A stretch of 64,000 bases of DNA from an uncultured bacterium. Its GTDB lineage: Bacteria; Cyanobacteriota; Vampirovibrionia; Gastranaerophilales; Gastranaerophilaceae. Positions 7,035 through 16,618 of the stretch are shown one piece after another (within the stretch, counting starts at the first letter, position 1; each line of letters starts with the position of its first letter). The DNA lies in NCBI GenBank assembly GCA_902780525.1, contig CACZFL010000002.1, positions 62,001 through 126,000 of the forward strand, given 5' to 3'. The position numbers were made by a program, and so were the translations under genes. The notes beneath the pieces are model-generated. The model was not told the origin of the DNA, did no database searches, and saw nothing but the letters and a program-made list of their open reading frames with translations.

Positions 7035-10000
7035 TTATCTTATCCTGTACATATCTATCTCTGTTTTTTCACCCTGACCTACAGAATGCGGGCTTGCATC
7101 ATAATCTGCATAGATTTCCTGTTCGCCTGAGTTTCCGATAATCTCCATTGTATGTTTTGCCTTAGGGTAAATATCCATATTTAATTTATGTCTGTTAGGA
7201 CCTGCATAAATCGGTAAGTCAGACTGACCTATTTCTGCGCAAAGTTTTTTAGCGTATTCCATAAATGTATCACGTATTTTATCGTTGTTTTGGTATTTTG
7301 TTTTAAGTTCAATGTTATCGAGAACAAGCGCAGGCTTTCCGTCAACGGAAGCCAGATAAATCATTGTATTACCTACAAAAGAACCTTTGTCACTCAGTTC
7401 TATTGCACCGATACATTTGTTCATAATATAAGTCGGAGCAGACCATTCATTCATATTTCTGCCGAGAGCCGTACAACATTGAGCATCATTACCCAAGCCA
7501 AGTGCTTTTTTAATATCGTACATATCGGTTTTTCTGACTTCTATTTCAGCAACTTCACCATCTTTTATATTGAGCGCATTATCAACCTCCTGAGTTCTCA
7601 TTTTAATCAGGTGGGTGTACATTGTTTTTCTTGCATTGTCAAGCTCTTCATCACCCTGAGTTCTTGTCCAGAAATCATTTTTGTTAATCTCTCGTTTGAT
7701 AAGTGTTATGATTTTATCCATATCTTCAAACGCAATTGGCTTACCGTTTTTGTATAAACGGTAATACTCTGTTGTTCCTGCATTAAAGCCGTCACCTTCC
7801 CAGTTATCTTTTTGTGATTTTACAAACTCAACACCAAGTTCATCTTTCAGTTGTTTAAATATCGGCTCTGTTACTTTTTGCGGAAGTGATTTAAATAGAA
7901 CGTCATTCAGATCTTCTTCCAGATTATGAATTGATGCCTGTTTTGCTTCATCAGCACTAAGTTTAACTTTTACGGAAGTAAACGAATTTTTATCTGCTTT
8001 TGTAAATTTTTCATAATCAAACCCAAGCTCATCAAAGATACGTTTTGTTTCTATGTTCTGAGGCATTCTGTCAATAGCTTCCACTACTGAAAGTTCAGGA
8101 TTGCTTTTTATAACATCAACCAAAATTCTCATATTTTCAAAAAATTCTTCGTTTGATATAAACATTTTTGAAATATATTTACAATTGATTAAGTCCAGTT
8201 TTTGAGAAAGAGTTTCATCATATTCAACACCGAGTTTTTGGAATATCTTTTTGTTAACAGCCTCATTCCAAGCAGCATTATTTTCAGCTGATGACGGCTT
8301 AATCATCCTGATAAAGTTTGCCATTTCTTCTTCTGTTGAGATTTCAGAAAGCGCAGATAATACTCTTAGTTTTGTTACAACTTCCTGCGGCTCTATTCCG
8401 GTGTATTGAGCCAAATAATCTTTAAGCTCTTTTTGTTTCGGCGAAAGCTGTTTCATAAGTTCTTTGACTTCTGCGGCATTTTCACAGTTGTAATAAACTG
8501 ACTGAGCCTGACCGTTAAGAGCTTTTGACTGTTTCTGCTGTTCTTTTATTGAGTTTTTCAGGCTGACGATTTCAGGTCTTTGGTTTTCTATCTCGGCTAA
8601 TTGTTTTTCATACTCTTTATATTCCTTGGACTTTTGATTTAAGTTTACCATTTTGTCTGCAATTTCTTTATATTCAGGAATTGCCATTCTTGCATTATCA
8701 AGCTGTGTTTTCAAATCAGATATTGAAGCATCAACTTCTGATTTTTGAGCCTGAATATCTTGTATTTTTGAAAGGTTTTCTTCTCCGACTGCTTTATTTA
8801 TTTGTTTCTTTAATTTGGTGATTTCATTTTGTAAAATTTTAGCTTTTTGAGTATTTGCCGGATTCACTCTTTCCATCAAAAGTTCTTTATTGGCATCAGA
8901 TAATTTTGTTTCACTAAGCTCTGATGTTTCTCTTAAGAACTCACCAAACTCTTCTAGCATAAGTGGAAATGCTGCTTCCGTATTACTCAGACCGATTAAA
9001 TCAAGAGTACGTATAGCTTCGCTCATACCGGTAACATTTTTTACTTCCCAATCGGATATATCTTCCATGCCTGATTTAAGCAGGTCTTTGTTATCAAGTG
9101 CATCATGTCTTAACCTTGCATGTTTTTCAACTATATTGTCATCTTTAGCACGGGCATAATTTAAAACAGGACTGTAACCCAAATTTATTGAAATCCTATC
9201 TACCTCCCGACCGGTAAGATTTCTTTTTAGGATATTTTTCCAGCAATCTGCAGGATAATTCATAAGTCTGGGGTGCCTATCCAAAAGTCCTGTTTTTATT
9301 CCGTTTATAACAATTTCTTCGCAGCCGTCATAATAATTTTCAATTAGTTTTACGACAAACTCTTTCGGACAATTCAAAGTTTTATCAAGACAGAGCTTTT
9401 GTGCAAACTTAGCTTTGTTTTGAATAAATAGTACAGCCTCTTCATCAGTTGCTTTATAGTTTGGAAGATTTCCTCTCAGGCTGACACTTTGCTGTATTCT
9501 GTAAGCAAAATTATTTGGAAATTCTTTATCCAGCAAAAGTGTTTTTGTAAGTTCTATATTATTTTTATCTGCAAAACGAACGGCATAATTACAACATTCC
9601 GGAGCTGTATTATAAATATCCTGATGTTCAATAAAGAATTGTGCCATATCCTTTCTTGAATCAGCATCTGCTGATGATGAAAAAGCAGAATCTATTTCTC
9701 TCAACAAATTGCCAAGCATTTTTGGAGGAACATTTATACCTTTTTCCTGAAGTTCAATATAAAATACTACTGTTTTTGGATGCAAATAAGTATTATTTAT
9801 AACTTTTGATATAGCTTTAAAGTCAATCGGTGATTTATCATTGTATTCTTTCAGCCTGTTAACAAGTTCAATACCTTCATCATTTAAACCATACTCAATA
9901 CTTAAATCTATTCCCTGAGCTTTTGCCTGTGATTTAAGTTCTTTTATTGCCGCAACAAATTGGTCATTAACTTTTTGTGGAGATTTTACGTCCATTGAAT

Positions 10001-13000
10001 GAGAAAGCATAGCATATTTTGACCACAAATCTGCTTTTTCCATACGCAGGGCAACATCAACTTGTTCATTAGTAGGGAAGTTTGTCCTGAACTCTTTGTT
10101 ACTCCGCGTTATATTCTCAATAGGGAATTTTTCACCCGTTACGTCAAAATAATGTTTAACCATGCGATACAATTGAGAAACATCCGTATCCTGCCAGAAA
10201 TTCATATCTTCAAGCGGTGAGCCTTCAAATTCCGCAACTTCAAGCAAAGCTTTTACATTATCTCTAGTTATATAATGCATAAACGGTGAATCTTCATTAT
10301 TAAAAACTTTTTCCGGATGATTAAAAATATTAACAAGCAGACCTGATGGAATGTTACCAAATTCTTCAGGATTATATTCTTTCATTGTTTTTATAAGTTC
10401 TATTGCACTGCTCAACATTGGCTCTTCTGTGTTAACACGCTCGATATCATTATCTGACAGCCCAAGTTCTCTGAATGATTTAATCATTTCATCATGAGTC
10501 AGAGGTTTTGCTGCATGAATCGGATTGTTGGTATCTTGTTTTGCTTCTTTATACCCAACCTCTGCGTTATATTCTTCCAAAGCTCTTTCGGGAGTAATTG
10601 TACCATCTTTTATTCCTTCGCCGTAAAAGTGTAGTTTTTTAAGATTTTCAGCATTCAGTCGCTTATCAAACCTAAACAAATATTTTGTTTCAACACCGTT
10701 TTCATCCCTAACTGTCCAGTTTTCATACTCTTCCAGTTTCGGTTCTTTTGACTCAAAACCAAGTTCAAGCTTGCGAAGATGAGCGTAATAATCTGTAAAA
10801 TATTTATTTAACTGGTCATAAGCATAATCCGGCATATTTTTTTCCTGCAGAAGTTCAGCAACAGGCTTGTACAAAGTTTCCAGCTCAGGATACTGATTCC
10901 ACGGGTGTTTGCCTGTTCTGAGGTCGTATGGTAAATGTTCAGCTTCTGCAAATTCATTTACCAGCTCACCTCTATACTGCCATTCAATTATCTCGCCTGA
11001 TTTTGTAACAAAATTTATCTGTAAAGCTGTATAGCCTGACGGCTGTTTCTTTGTGGAAGCATCTTTGACAAACTCCGTTTTTGCATTGGGGTCAATTTCT
11101 TTAGCAAGTTTTATAAACTCAACATTAATACCTAACTGAGCACCTGCTAACTTTAACTCTTTTAGCTGCGCAGGTGAAAATACAGGAACGCCGTTTTCTG
11201 AAGAATAATTTGATATACGCATCATTGAAAGGTCTTTACCTTCATGAACAGCTTTTCTCATTGCTTCTTTTAGCATATCAACAGCAGGCTGGGACTGAAG
11301 TTCTGCAGCACGAAGAACAGCCTTTCTGTATGCTTCGGAGCTGTAATTTCCTTCTGCTAAGATTTTGATTATTTCCGGGTGTTTGGTATAGTCACCTTTT
11401 TTAAACACTGTTCTGCAGGCGTATTTGTCACGGACATCCTGATATGCATCAAGCAAAGTTTTGTTTTTTCCTTTTTTTACTGCATCACTAATGTAGTTTG
11501 CAACTTTATCTCTTGTACTCCATTCACCTTTAATTCGATGTCCGAATCTGCCAAGATTTTCGCCTGAAATACCTATTCCGTCTGCCTGTTTTGTTAAATA
11601 AGTTTCTACATTGTCATAATGATTATTCAGATAATTAACAACAGCATCAATTTGTTTGTCTGTTACATTTTCAGCCTTTGTAGGATTTGTAAACATTTCT
11701 AAAATTATCTGAAGTTCTTCTGCTTTTTCAGGGTCTGTTTTTCTTAAAGTTTCAATTTCTGACTTAATTTCGGCTATTTTTTGAGGATTATCCAAATCCT
11801 TGCTTATTTCAAAAACTTTGTTACCGATTTTGTCATACTCGGTAAGCGGTCTTGAATATTTTCCGTCAATTAGTGTTTTTGATTGCGAAGTTTCCTGACT
11901 TGCTTTTACTTCATTCTTAACCGCATTGCTATCGCCCGCTTTAGCTTTGACTTCTTTAACTTCTGGCGGATTTATTTTAAATACTGAAAAGCTCGGCTCT
12001 GCAGCTTTGAACAACTCAAGCGGGATTTCCATATACTTACTTGAATCATGCGGATTTACCATTTTTACAATCTGTTTATTTTTGTCATATCCGACTATTC
12101 TGTATTGGTGATTCCTTAGCAAACCGTCATTCACATCAATCGGAACATCTTCGCTAAACGAAACAGAGCCAAATACATTCGGATTTGTTTCAAGCTCTTT
12201 TGCAAGAACATCAAGTCCTTCTTCTACTGTTTTGGCACCATCTAAAATAAAGCCAAGACTTGTATATGCGGTTAAGCATTTATAATTCCCAAAAAGACCA
12301 GGCACTTCTCCTGCACCACCGCCCATACGACTGCCGTCAAGTTCCTGCATTTGTTTATTCATCAAAAATTTATCATTAGCAACAATTTGCACATTTTCAT
12401 CTGTATGATTATTTCTTACAAAGGAATAAGCTTGTTCTATCATTTTTATACCGTCACAAGCTTTTACATGAGCGCTGCCGCTGCCTACCTGCCACTGACC
12501 GTATCTCTTGTATAAACTGACAGGATATAACTTATTCAAATCTCCGTTTTCGAATTTAATTTCAATATTATCAAACCTTGGGAACTTAATGATTATATCA
12601 TTACCTTCTTGTCTGAATGAGCTGTATAATGCAGCTCTGCCGTTAGGTGTAGTGGCATATCCGCCCAATTCCGCTATAAAATAGCAATCTCCTTTTTTTC
12701 CTTGTTGTATATTATATCTTTCCTCAACAGGAAACAGTTTGTCAAAAGTTGCTTTTTCAAGCTGAATCGGTACAAGAGTATTATCTGCACGACAGTACAT
12801 TTTTCCGTTAATACATGCAGCTTCGCCGTCTGGAACTTGCTGATTAATTTGTTCTCTTATTTGCGGATTAGTTTGATATTCTTTTATAATGTCACCGACT
12901 TTATCTAATGTTATATCTTTAGTTCTGTACGAAGTGTTTACTTCATCAACAAAATTATGTTCAACTAAAGCACTGAAAGTTTCGCCTTTTAATAGCGGTT

Positions 13001-16000
13001 CAAGTTCTGTTTTCTTTGCATATTTGTTTTGTGCAATTTTATCCAAAACATAAGCTCGTGCATCTTGAGATTTTAAAACTTTTATAATATCTCTGACTCC
13101 GAACTTTTGCTGTGACAGATTTAAAGCATTTCCAATTGCACGAATAGCCCTGTTTTCATTACCCCTTGTATCCAAAAGCTTATTAACGATTGCTATATTA
13201 TCAGGAGTTTTTAACATAGATGACAACTCATCAATATCTTCTTTTGTGTAATAATGGTTTTCATCCTGCAGTAACAGCTCTCGCGTTTCTTTAGGCAATA
13301 AATCAGGATTTGTTATAATATAATTTCTCAGTTCACTTGTTCTGATTCCTGACCATGTTTTATGATAATCATCACGACTAACTTCTTTTTGTTTACCGGA
13401 TTTATCATATATGTAGAATTGCTCATCTTTTTTGTAATCATATCCGGACTTATAATTCTTCTTAGAGAACTTTATAATATTTCCTTGTCCGTCAAACGCA
13501 AGCGAATAAAATGTTTTACTATCGCCATCATAGAAACTCAAATTACCGTATTCGTCTATTCGAAAATCTTTAGGATATTTTTCTTGTACTACTTTTAAAA
13601 ACGGCATCAAATCAGAAACATTTGAATTACTTTGTATTTTTTCATTTATAGTTGCAACAGCTTCATCATAAGTTATCTTTTTATAATTTTCTGACTGCAA
13701 AGGCTCTTGATTTGGTTTTATATAAGTTACATCTGCTTCTGTTTGTGCTTTCTTAGATGTTAACACCTGTTTTTGAACAACATCAATGTTATCTCTTGGC
13801 ACAGCTTCTTGAGTTGCCAAATATCCTATTAGTCTTCTTGCTTTAGCAACATTTTCAGGTGTCAGACAAGGCAAAACATGTTCCTGACCATTTGTATCTT
13901 TTATCCAGAATAATACGGCATTATCTACATCTTGAACTATATGAGTTTTCGTTTTTTCATCATATACAACCTGACCATTGTCGCCTGCATGATTTCTGGA
14001 TATAGCAGTTCCGTCAGGTAAAATAAAATCATCGTATTTTTTTACTGCATCAATTGGGGCTTCTTGAATATTGCTAGGTATCATTTCTAATAAATAATCT
14101 AAATAATTACTAACCTGTGCCTGTGCTTTTTTGCCCTTTACATCACTGAATCGATGCGGACTTAAGTTGGATTGATTAATGTCTTCGTTCCTTGCAACTT
14201 TATCTATTTCAGATAATGATGGTTGTTTTTTTTCAACTTCTTTTTGTCTTAATGCTCTGTATTTGTCACCTTTCATACCAAAATGTGCAGCTTCTTTTAT
14301 ATCACCGCCCATGCCGGCAAGAATACCAATTAAGTTTGATTGAAGTAATGATTCCCAATCATCTTGGGTATCAAGAACACCCATCATTATTAAATCACCT
14401 GTATAAGATATAGAAAAATCAGAAAATAGTTTTGATACTAAACCTTTTGCAAACTGTTTCCTATACTCAGGTTGAGAACATACTATTTTTAATGCTTCTG
14501 CTCTGTTACCCTTAGCCATTGCATCCTTAAATGCTTCTGATAACTTCGGCAGCGATTCCAATTCCTTACTTACAAATTTGTTAAACAGCTTCATACCTGT
14601 TTTACCTGCCACTCCACCGAATCCAAAACCGCCAAGATTCATAAGCATTGTTTTTGTAAGCTCTTCATATTCACCGTCTTCAGCACCATTTTTTCTTGTT
14701 AAAGCTTCTTCAAAACCTAATACGGATTCACTAACCATTCCGCCAATAGCAAGTGTATTACCTGCAGTTACCATTACTGCACCCAATGCTGCTGCCGGAG
14801 TAAAACAAAGAATACCGCCGACAACAGTCAAGCCCATGCCTGTCATAGATGCATTACCTGTATATCTTTGGATAAAGGTTTGATTATCTTCCATCATCGC
14901 TTTGCCTAGTGCCGATGAAAAATCATTACCGTAAGCTTTTTCGTGTGCAATTTCTACTTCTTTTTGCATCTCTTCAAGTTTTTCTTCAGCATTACCACCA
15001 AAAATTTTATCAAGTCTTTCTTGTTGAATATTACCTTCTGCCGTCAATATATCTGAAACATAACTTCTCAAAAGGTCTTCTGAACCTGATACCATAGACA
15101 TGGAAATTCTTCCCGTTTCATCTTGTGTAACATTTATCGGAAGATTATTATTCTTTACAACGGATTTCAAATTTTTATAAGCAAGATTTGGATATGCAGG
15201 GTCAGAATAAAATTGTTCAAAAAGTTTTATGACGCTATTTAAAGCTTTTTCCGCATCTTTTTCTTTAAGTATACTATCTGCACCCGTTCTGAATTCGAGA
15301 TATTTATTATAAGAGCTTAAATTTTTTGTTAGCTGCATTTGAACAGCCAAATATTTTTCGCAATCTTCTTTAGAATAGTTTACGCCTTGCTCATAGAAAA
15401 AGACTTCCTCAAATGAAAGTAATTTTTCGTCATCAGGATTTGGTTTAGCAATCTTAGTTGTATCGTATATATACTTAGTTGCCGAATCCAATGTTGAGTA
15501 TCCTTTGCTTTTTGCCTTACCAAAAAGAACAATTGCATTCTGTTTGACTGAATCCATCAAAAATTTGTCGCCTTTTTCTGTTGTCATAGGAAGCTGACGT
15601 ATTTTTTCTTTAATCGATTCAATATTCATGTCTTCTGTCATACGTTCGATTGTCGCAAGCATTAAAGCTTCAAACTCTTTGCGTGACATTTTTAATTCTG
15701 CTCGGTTTTTATCTAAATAATCAATTCCATTCTTATCTTTTTTATACAAACGAGCTTTCATCATATCTTGTAAACGTTTTTTATTAGCTTTGATATATTC
15801 TTCTCTTGTAAGTGTCCCACCCTGTGCTTGCTCCATATATTTAGCACCTTGAGCCTGATTTACGGCTGCTTCCATAACTTTTGCCTTAGATGTATCCATA
15901 TCAAGGAATGTTTTTACAGAATCATAAATATCCGAAATATCACCATTGTTCATATTAGATATGATTTTTAAAGTTTCATCACTATCAGCTCTTAGAGATT

Positions 16001-16436
16001 CAATTACGCCGGCTTTTACCTCTTGATTTGTTTTTTGAGGTTTTTTCATGGCTGATTTATCACTAGTTGTTTTCTCAGCCCCAAGTTGAACTAAAAACTC
16101 AAACAAACCTGCTGCTTTAACTCCAAGCTCATTTAAAGTTTTACCGTCCGGTGACTTCACTGTATTTACGTATTCTTCAGCCTCTTTTTCATCGAAAATA
16201 GAATTTTCAGTGTTAAATTTAGCAGCGGATTGTATTGAATTAAACAACGAATTTAATTCTTTTTTGCTTAAAACACCATCAGAACCTTTTGTGCCGTCTT
16301 CTTTTTCTGTATCAAAAAAGTCAAATATTTTTTGATACTTTTTGTCCACGGTTTCACGTCTGATATCACCCTTGATATCAGATAAACGGGTTTTCTTGCC
16401 ATTATTAAATTGTAACCAAAAGTCGCCTAAACCCAT
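7035..16436 (-). CDS. Giant multidomain protein with calpain-like protease and RelA/SpoT-like synthetase cores
   Basis: A 3133-residue protein without signal peptide. In order: an EF-hand-like loop at about 42-60 (D47, D53, G54, E60); a glycine/alanine-rich hydrophobic segment at about 528-580 that could cross or insert in a membrane; and a calpain/papain-like core starting at QQGKKGDCYFIAELGG (C1251), with H1443 in NHQYRIVGY and N1461 in VNPHDSS. Next is a RelA/SpoT-type nucleotidyltransferase core at about 1630-1850. Helical regions follow, then a coiled coil at about 2530-2645. A C-terminal domain at about 2950-3133 contains DAQCCTALGRN and VGNTMIYLA, and I do not recognise it. The motifs are seen in sequence; a role as secreted effector, polymorphic toxin or large signalling enzyme is inferred. 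It is divergent from the 465-residue gene at 16619 and 105 bases from a small leader-motif gene. There is no frameshift over 9.4 kb, so the gene is intact and under selection. Confidence 0.85.
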   Translation of the reverse strand: MGLGDFWLQFNNGKKTRLSDIKGDIRRETVDKKYQKIFDFFDTEKEDGTKGSDGVLSKKELNSLFNSIQSAAKFNTENSIFDEKEAEEYVNTVKSPDGKTLNELGVKAAGLFEFLVQLGAEKTTSDKSAMKKPQKTNQEVKAGVIESLRADSDETLKIISNMNNGDISDIYDSVKTFLDMDTSKAKVMEAAVNQAQGAKYMEQAQGGTLTREEYIKANKKRLQDMMKARLYKKDKNGIDYLDKNRAELKMSRKEFEALMLATIERMTEDMNIESIKEKIRQLPMTTEKGDKFLMDSVKQNAIVLFGKAKSKGYSTLDSATKYIYDTTKIAKPNPDDEKLLSFEEVFFYEQGVNYSKEDCEKYLAVQMQLTKNLSSYNKYLEFRTGADSILKEKDAEKALNSVIKLFEQFYSDPAYPNLAYKNLKSVVKNNNLPINVTQDETGRISMSMVSGSEDLLRSYVSDILTAEGNIQQERLDKIFGGNAEEKLEEMQKEVEIAHEKAYGNDFSSALGKAMMEDNQTFIQRYTGNASMTGMGLTVVGGILCFTPAAALGAVMVTAGNTLAIGGMVSESVLGFEEALTRKNGAEDGEYEELTKTMLMNLGGFGFGGVAGKTGMKLFNKFVSKELESLPKLSEAFKDAMAKGNRAEALKIVCSQPEYRKQFAKGLVSKLFSDFSISYTGDLIMMGVLDTQDDWESLLQSNLIGILAGMGGDIKEAAHFGMKGDKYRALRQKEVEKKQPSLSEIDKVARNEDINQSNLSPHRFSDVKGKKAQAQVSNYLDYLLEMIPSNIQEAPIDAVKKYDDFILPDGTAISRNHAGDNGQVVYDEKTKTHIVQDVDNAVLFWIKDTNGQEHVLPCLTPENVAKARRLIGYLATQEAVPRDNIDVVQKQVLTSKKAQTEADVTYIKPNQEPLQSENYKKITYDEAVATINEKIQSNSNVSDLMPFLKVVQEKYPKDFRIDEYGNLSFYDGDSKTFYSLAFDGQGNIIKFSKKNYKSGYDYKKDEQFYIYDKSGKQKEVSRDDYHKTWSGIRTSELRNYIITNPDLLPKETRELLLQDENHYYTKEDIDELSSMLKTPDNIAIVNKLLDTRGNENRAIRAIGNALNLSQQKFGVRDIIKVLKSQDARAYVLDKIAQNKYAKKTELEPLLKGETFSALVEHNFVDEVNTSYRTKDITLDKVGDIIKEYQTNPQIREQINQQVPDGEAACINGKMYCRADNTLVPIQLEKATFDKLFPVEERYNIQQGKKGDCYFIAELGGYATTPNGRAALYSSFRQEGNDIIIKFPRFDNIEIKFENGDLNKLYPVSLYKRYGQWQVGSGSAHVKACDGIKMIEQAYSFVRNNHTDENVQIVANDKFLMNKQMQELDGSRMGGGAGEVPGLFGNYKCLTAYTSLGFILDGAKTVEEGLDVLAKELETNPNVFGSVSFSEDVPIDVNDGLLRNHQYRIVGYDKNKQIVKMVNPHDSSKYMEIPLELFKAAEPSFSVFKINPPEVKEVKAKAGDSNAVKNEVKASQETSQSKTLIDGKYSRPLTEYDKIGNKVFEISKDLDNPQKIAEIKSEIETLRKTDPEKAEELQIILEMFTNPTKAENVTDKQIDAVVNYLNNHYDNVETYLTKQADGIGISGENLGRFGHRIKGEWSTRDKVANYISDAVKKGKNKTLLDAYQDVRDKYACRTVFKKGDYTKHPEIIKILAEGNYSSEAYRKAVLRAAELQSQPAVDMLKEAMRKAVHEGKDLSMMRISNYSSENGVPVFSPAQLKELKLAGAQLGINVEFIKLAKEIDPNAKTEFVKDASTKKQPSGYTALQINFVTKSGEIIEWQYRGELVNEFAEAEHLPYDLRTGKHPWNQYPELETLYKPVAELLQEKNMPDYAYDQLNKYFTDYYAHLRKLELGFESKEPKLEEYENWTVRDENGVETKYLFRFDKRLNAENLKKLHFYGEGIKDGTITPERALEEYNAEVGYKEAKQDTNNPIHAAKPLTHDEMIKSFRELGLSDNDIERVNTEEPMLSSAIELIKTMKEYNPEEFGNIPSGLLVNIFNHPEKVFNNEDSPFMHYITRDNVKALLEVAEFEGSPLEDMNFWQDTDVSQLYRMVKHYFDVTGEKFPIENITRSNKEFRTNFPTNEQVDVALRMEKADLWSKYAMLSHSMDVKSPQKVNDQFVAAIKELKSQAKAQGIDLSIEYGLNDEGIELVNRLKEYNDKSPIDFKAISKVINNTYLHPKTVVFYIELQEKGINVPPKMLGNLLREIDSAFSSSADADSRKDMAQFFIEHQDIYNTAPECCNYAVRFADKNNIELTKTLLLDKEFPNNFAYRIQQSVSLRGNLPNYKATDEEAVLFIQNKAKFAQKLCLDKTLNCPKEFVVKLIENYYDGCEEIVINGIKTGLLDRHPRLMNYPADCWKNILKRNLTGREVDRISINLGYSPVLNYARAKDDNIVEKHARLRHDALDNKDLLKSGMEDISDWEVKNVTGMSEAIRTLDLIGLSNTEAAFPLMLEEFGEFLRETSELSETKLSDANKELLMERVNPANTQKAKILQNEITKLKKQINKAVGEENLSKIQDIQAQKSEVDASISDLKTQLDNARMAIPEYKEIADKMVNLNQKSKEYKEYEKQLAEIENQRPEIVSLKNSIKEQQKQSKALNGQAQSVYYNCENAAEVKELMKQLSPKQKELKDYLAQYTGIEPQEVVTKLRVLSALSEISTEEEMANFIRMIKPSSAENNAAWNEAVNKKIFQKLGVEYDETLSQKLDLINCKYISKMFISNEEFFENMRILVDVIKSNPELSVVEAIDRMPQNIETKRIFDELGFDYEKFTKADKNSFTSVKVKLSADEAKQASIHNLEEDLNDVLFKSLPQKVTEPIFKQLKDELGVEFVKSQKDNWEGDGFNAGTTEYYRLYKNGKPIAFEDMDKIITLIKREINKNDFWTRTQGDEELDNARKTMYTHLIKMRTQEVDNALNIKDGEVAEIEVRKTDMYDIKKALGLGNDAQCCTALGRNMNEWSAPTYIMNKCIGAIELSDKGSFVGNTMIYLASVDGKPALVLDNIELKTKYQNNDKIRDTFMEYAKKLCAEIGQSDLPIYAGPNRHKLNMDIYPKAKHTMEIIGNSGEQEIYADYDASPHSVGQGEKTEIDMYRIR
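10857..11564 (-). other. RelA/SpoT-like synthetase domain inside the giant protein
   Basis: This stretch encodes residues about 1625-1860. R1634-I-K1636-x3-S1640-x3-K1644 reproduces the RxKxxxSxxxK motif of RelA/SpoT synthetases with exact spacing. D1670-KYAC-R1675 matches the DxxG/AxR motif that carries the catalytic Asp. G1801-Y1802-TALQ corresponds to GYxSIH with His replaced by Gln. E1818-W-Q1820-Y-R1822 matches the ExQxR motif with the catalytic Glu, and NEFAEAEH fits the following AE..H. Conserved D and E suggest catalytic competence. Product identity (ppGpp, ppApp or another) is open. Confidence 0.7.
11997..12719 (-). other. Calpain-like cysteine protease domain inside the giant protein
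   Basis: This stretch encodes residues about 1240-1480. Q-Q-G-K-K-G-D-C1251-Y-F-I-A matches the QGxxGDCWF/YxxA signature of peptidase family C2. H1443 (RNHQYRIVGY) and N1461 (KMVNPHD) occupy the places of the catalytic His and Asn (GHAYsv, RNPWG), with 192 and 18 residues between them. The Gln before GDC could form the oxyanion hole. It may cut host or rival proteins or release the downstream synthetase domain; this is inference. Confidence 0.7.
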
Positions 16437-16618
16437 TGTGTTACCGAGTTTCCAATCCTTTACTTATCTGTTCTGTACATTAGCTGTGACGTCAAAATTA
16501 AAGCTTTTGTACCCCATGATTATCGGCACTTTGGAGCAAAACTTTAGTATTTTAGCAAAGATTGTTACAAATATTTACAAAAAGTCAAATATGAGCGAGG
16601 AAATGTTTTTATATAAGT

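Noticed and set aside
14578-14883. Plus-strand ORF opposite the giant gene
   Set aside because: It is a shadow of the coding frame and has no ribosome site or family resemblance.
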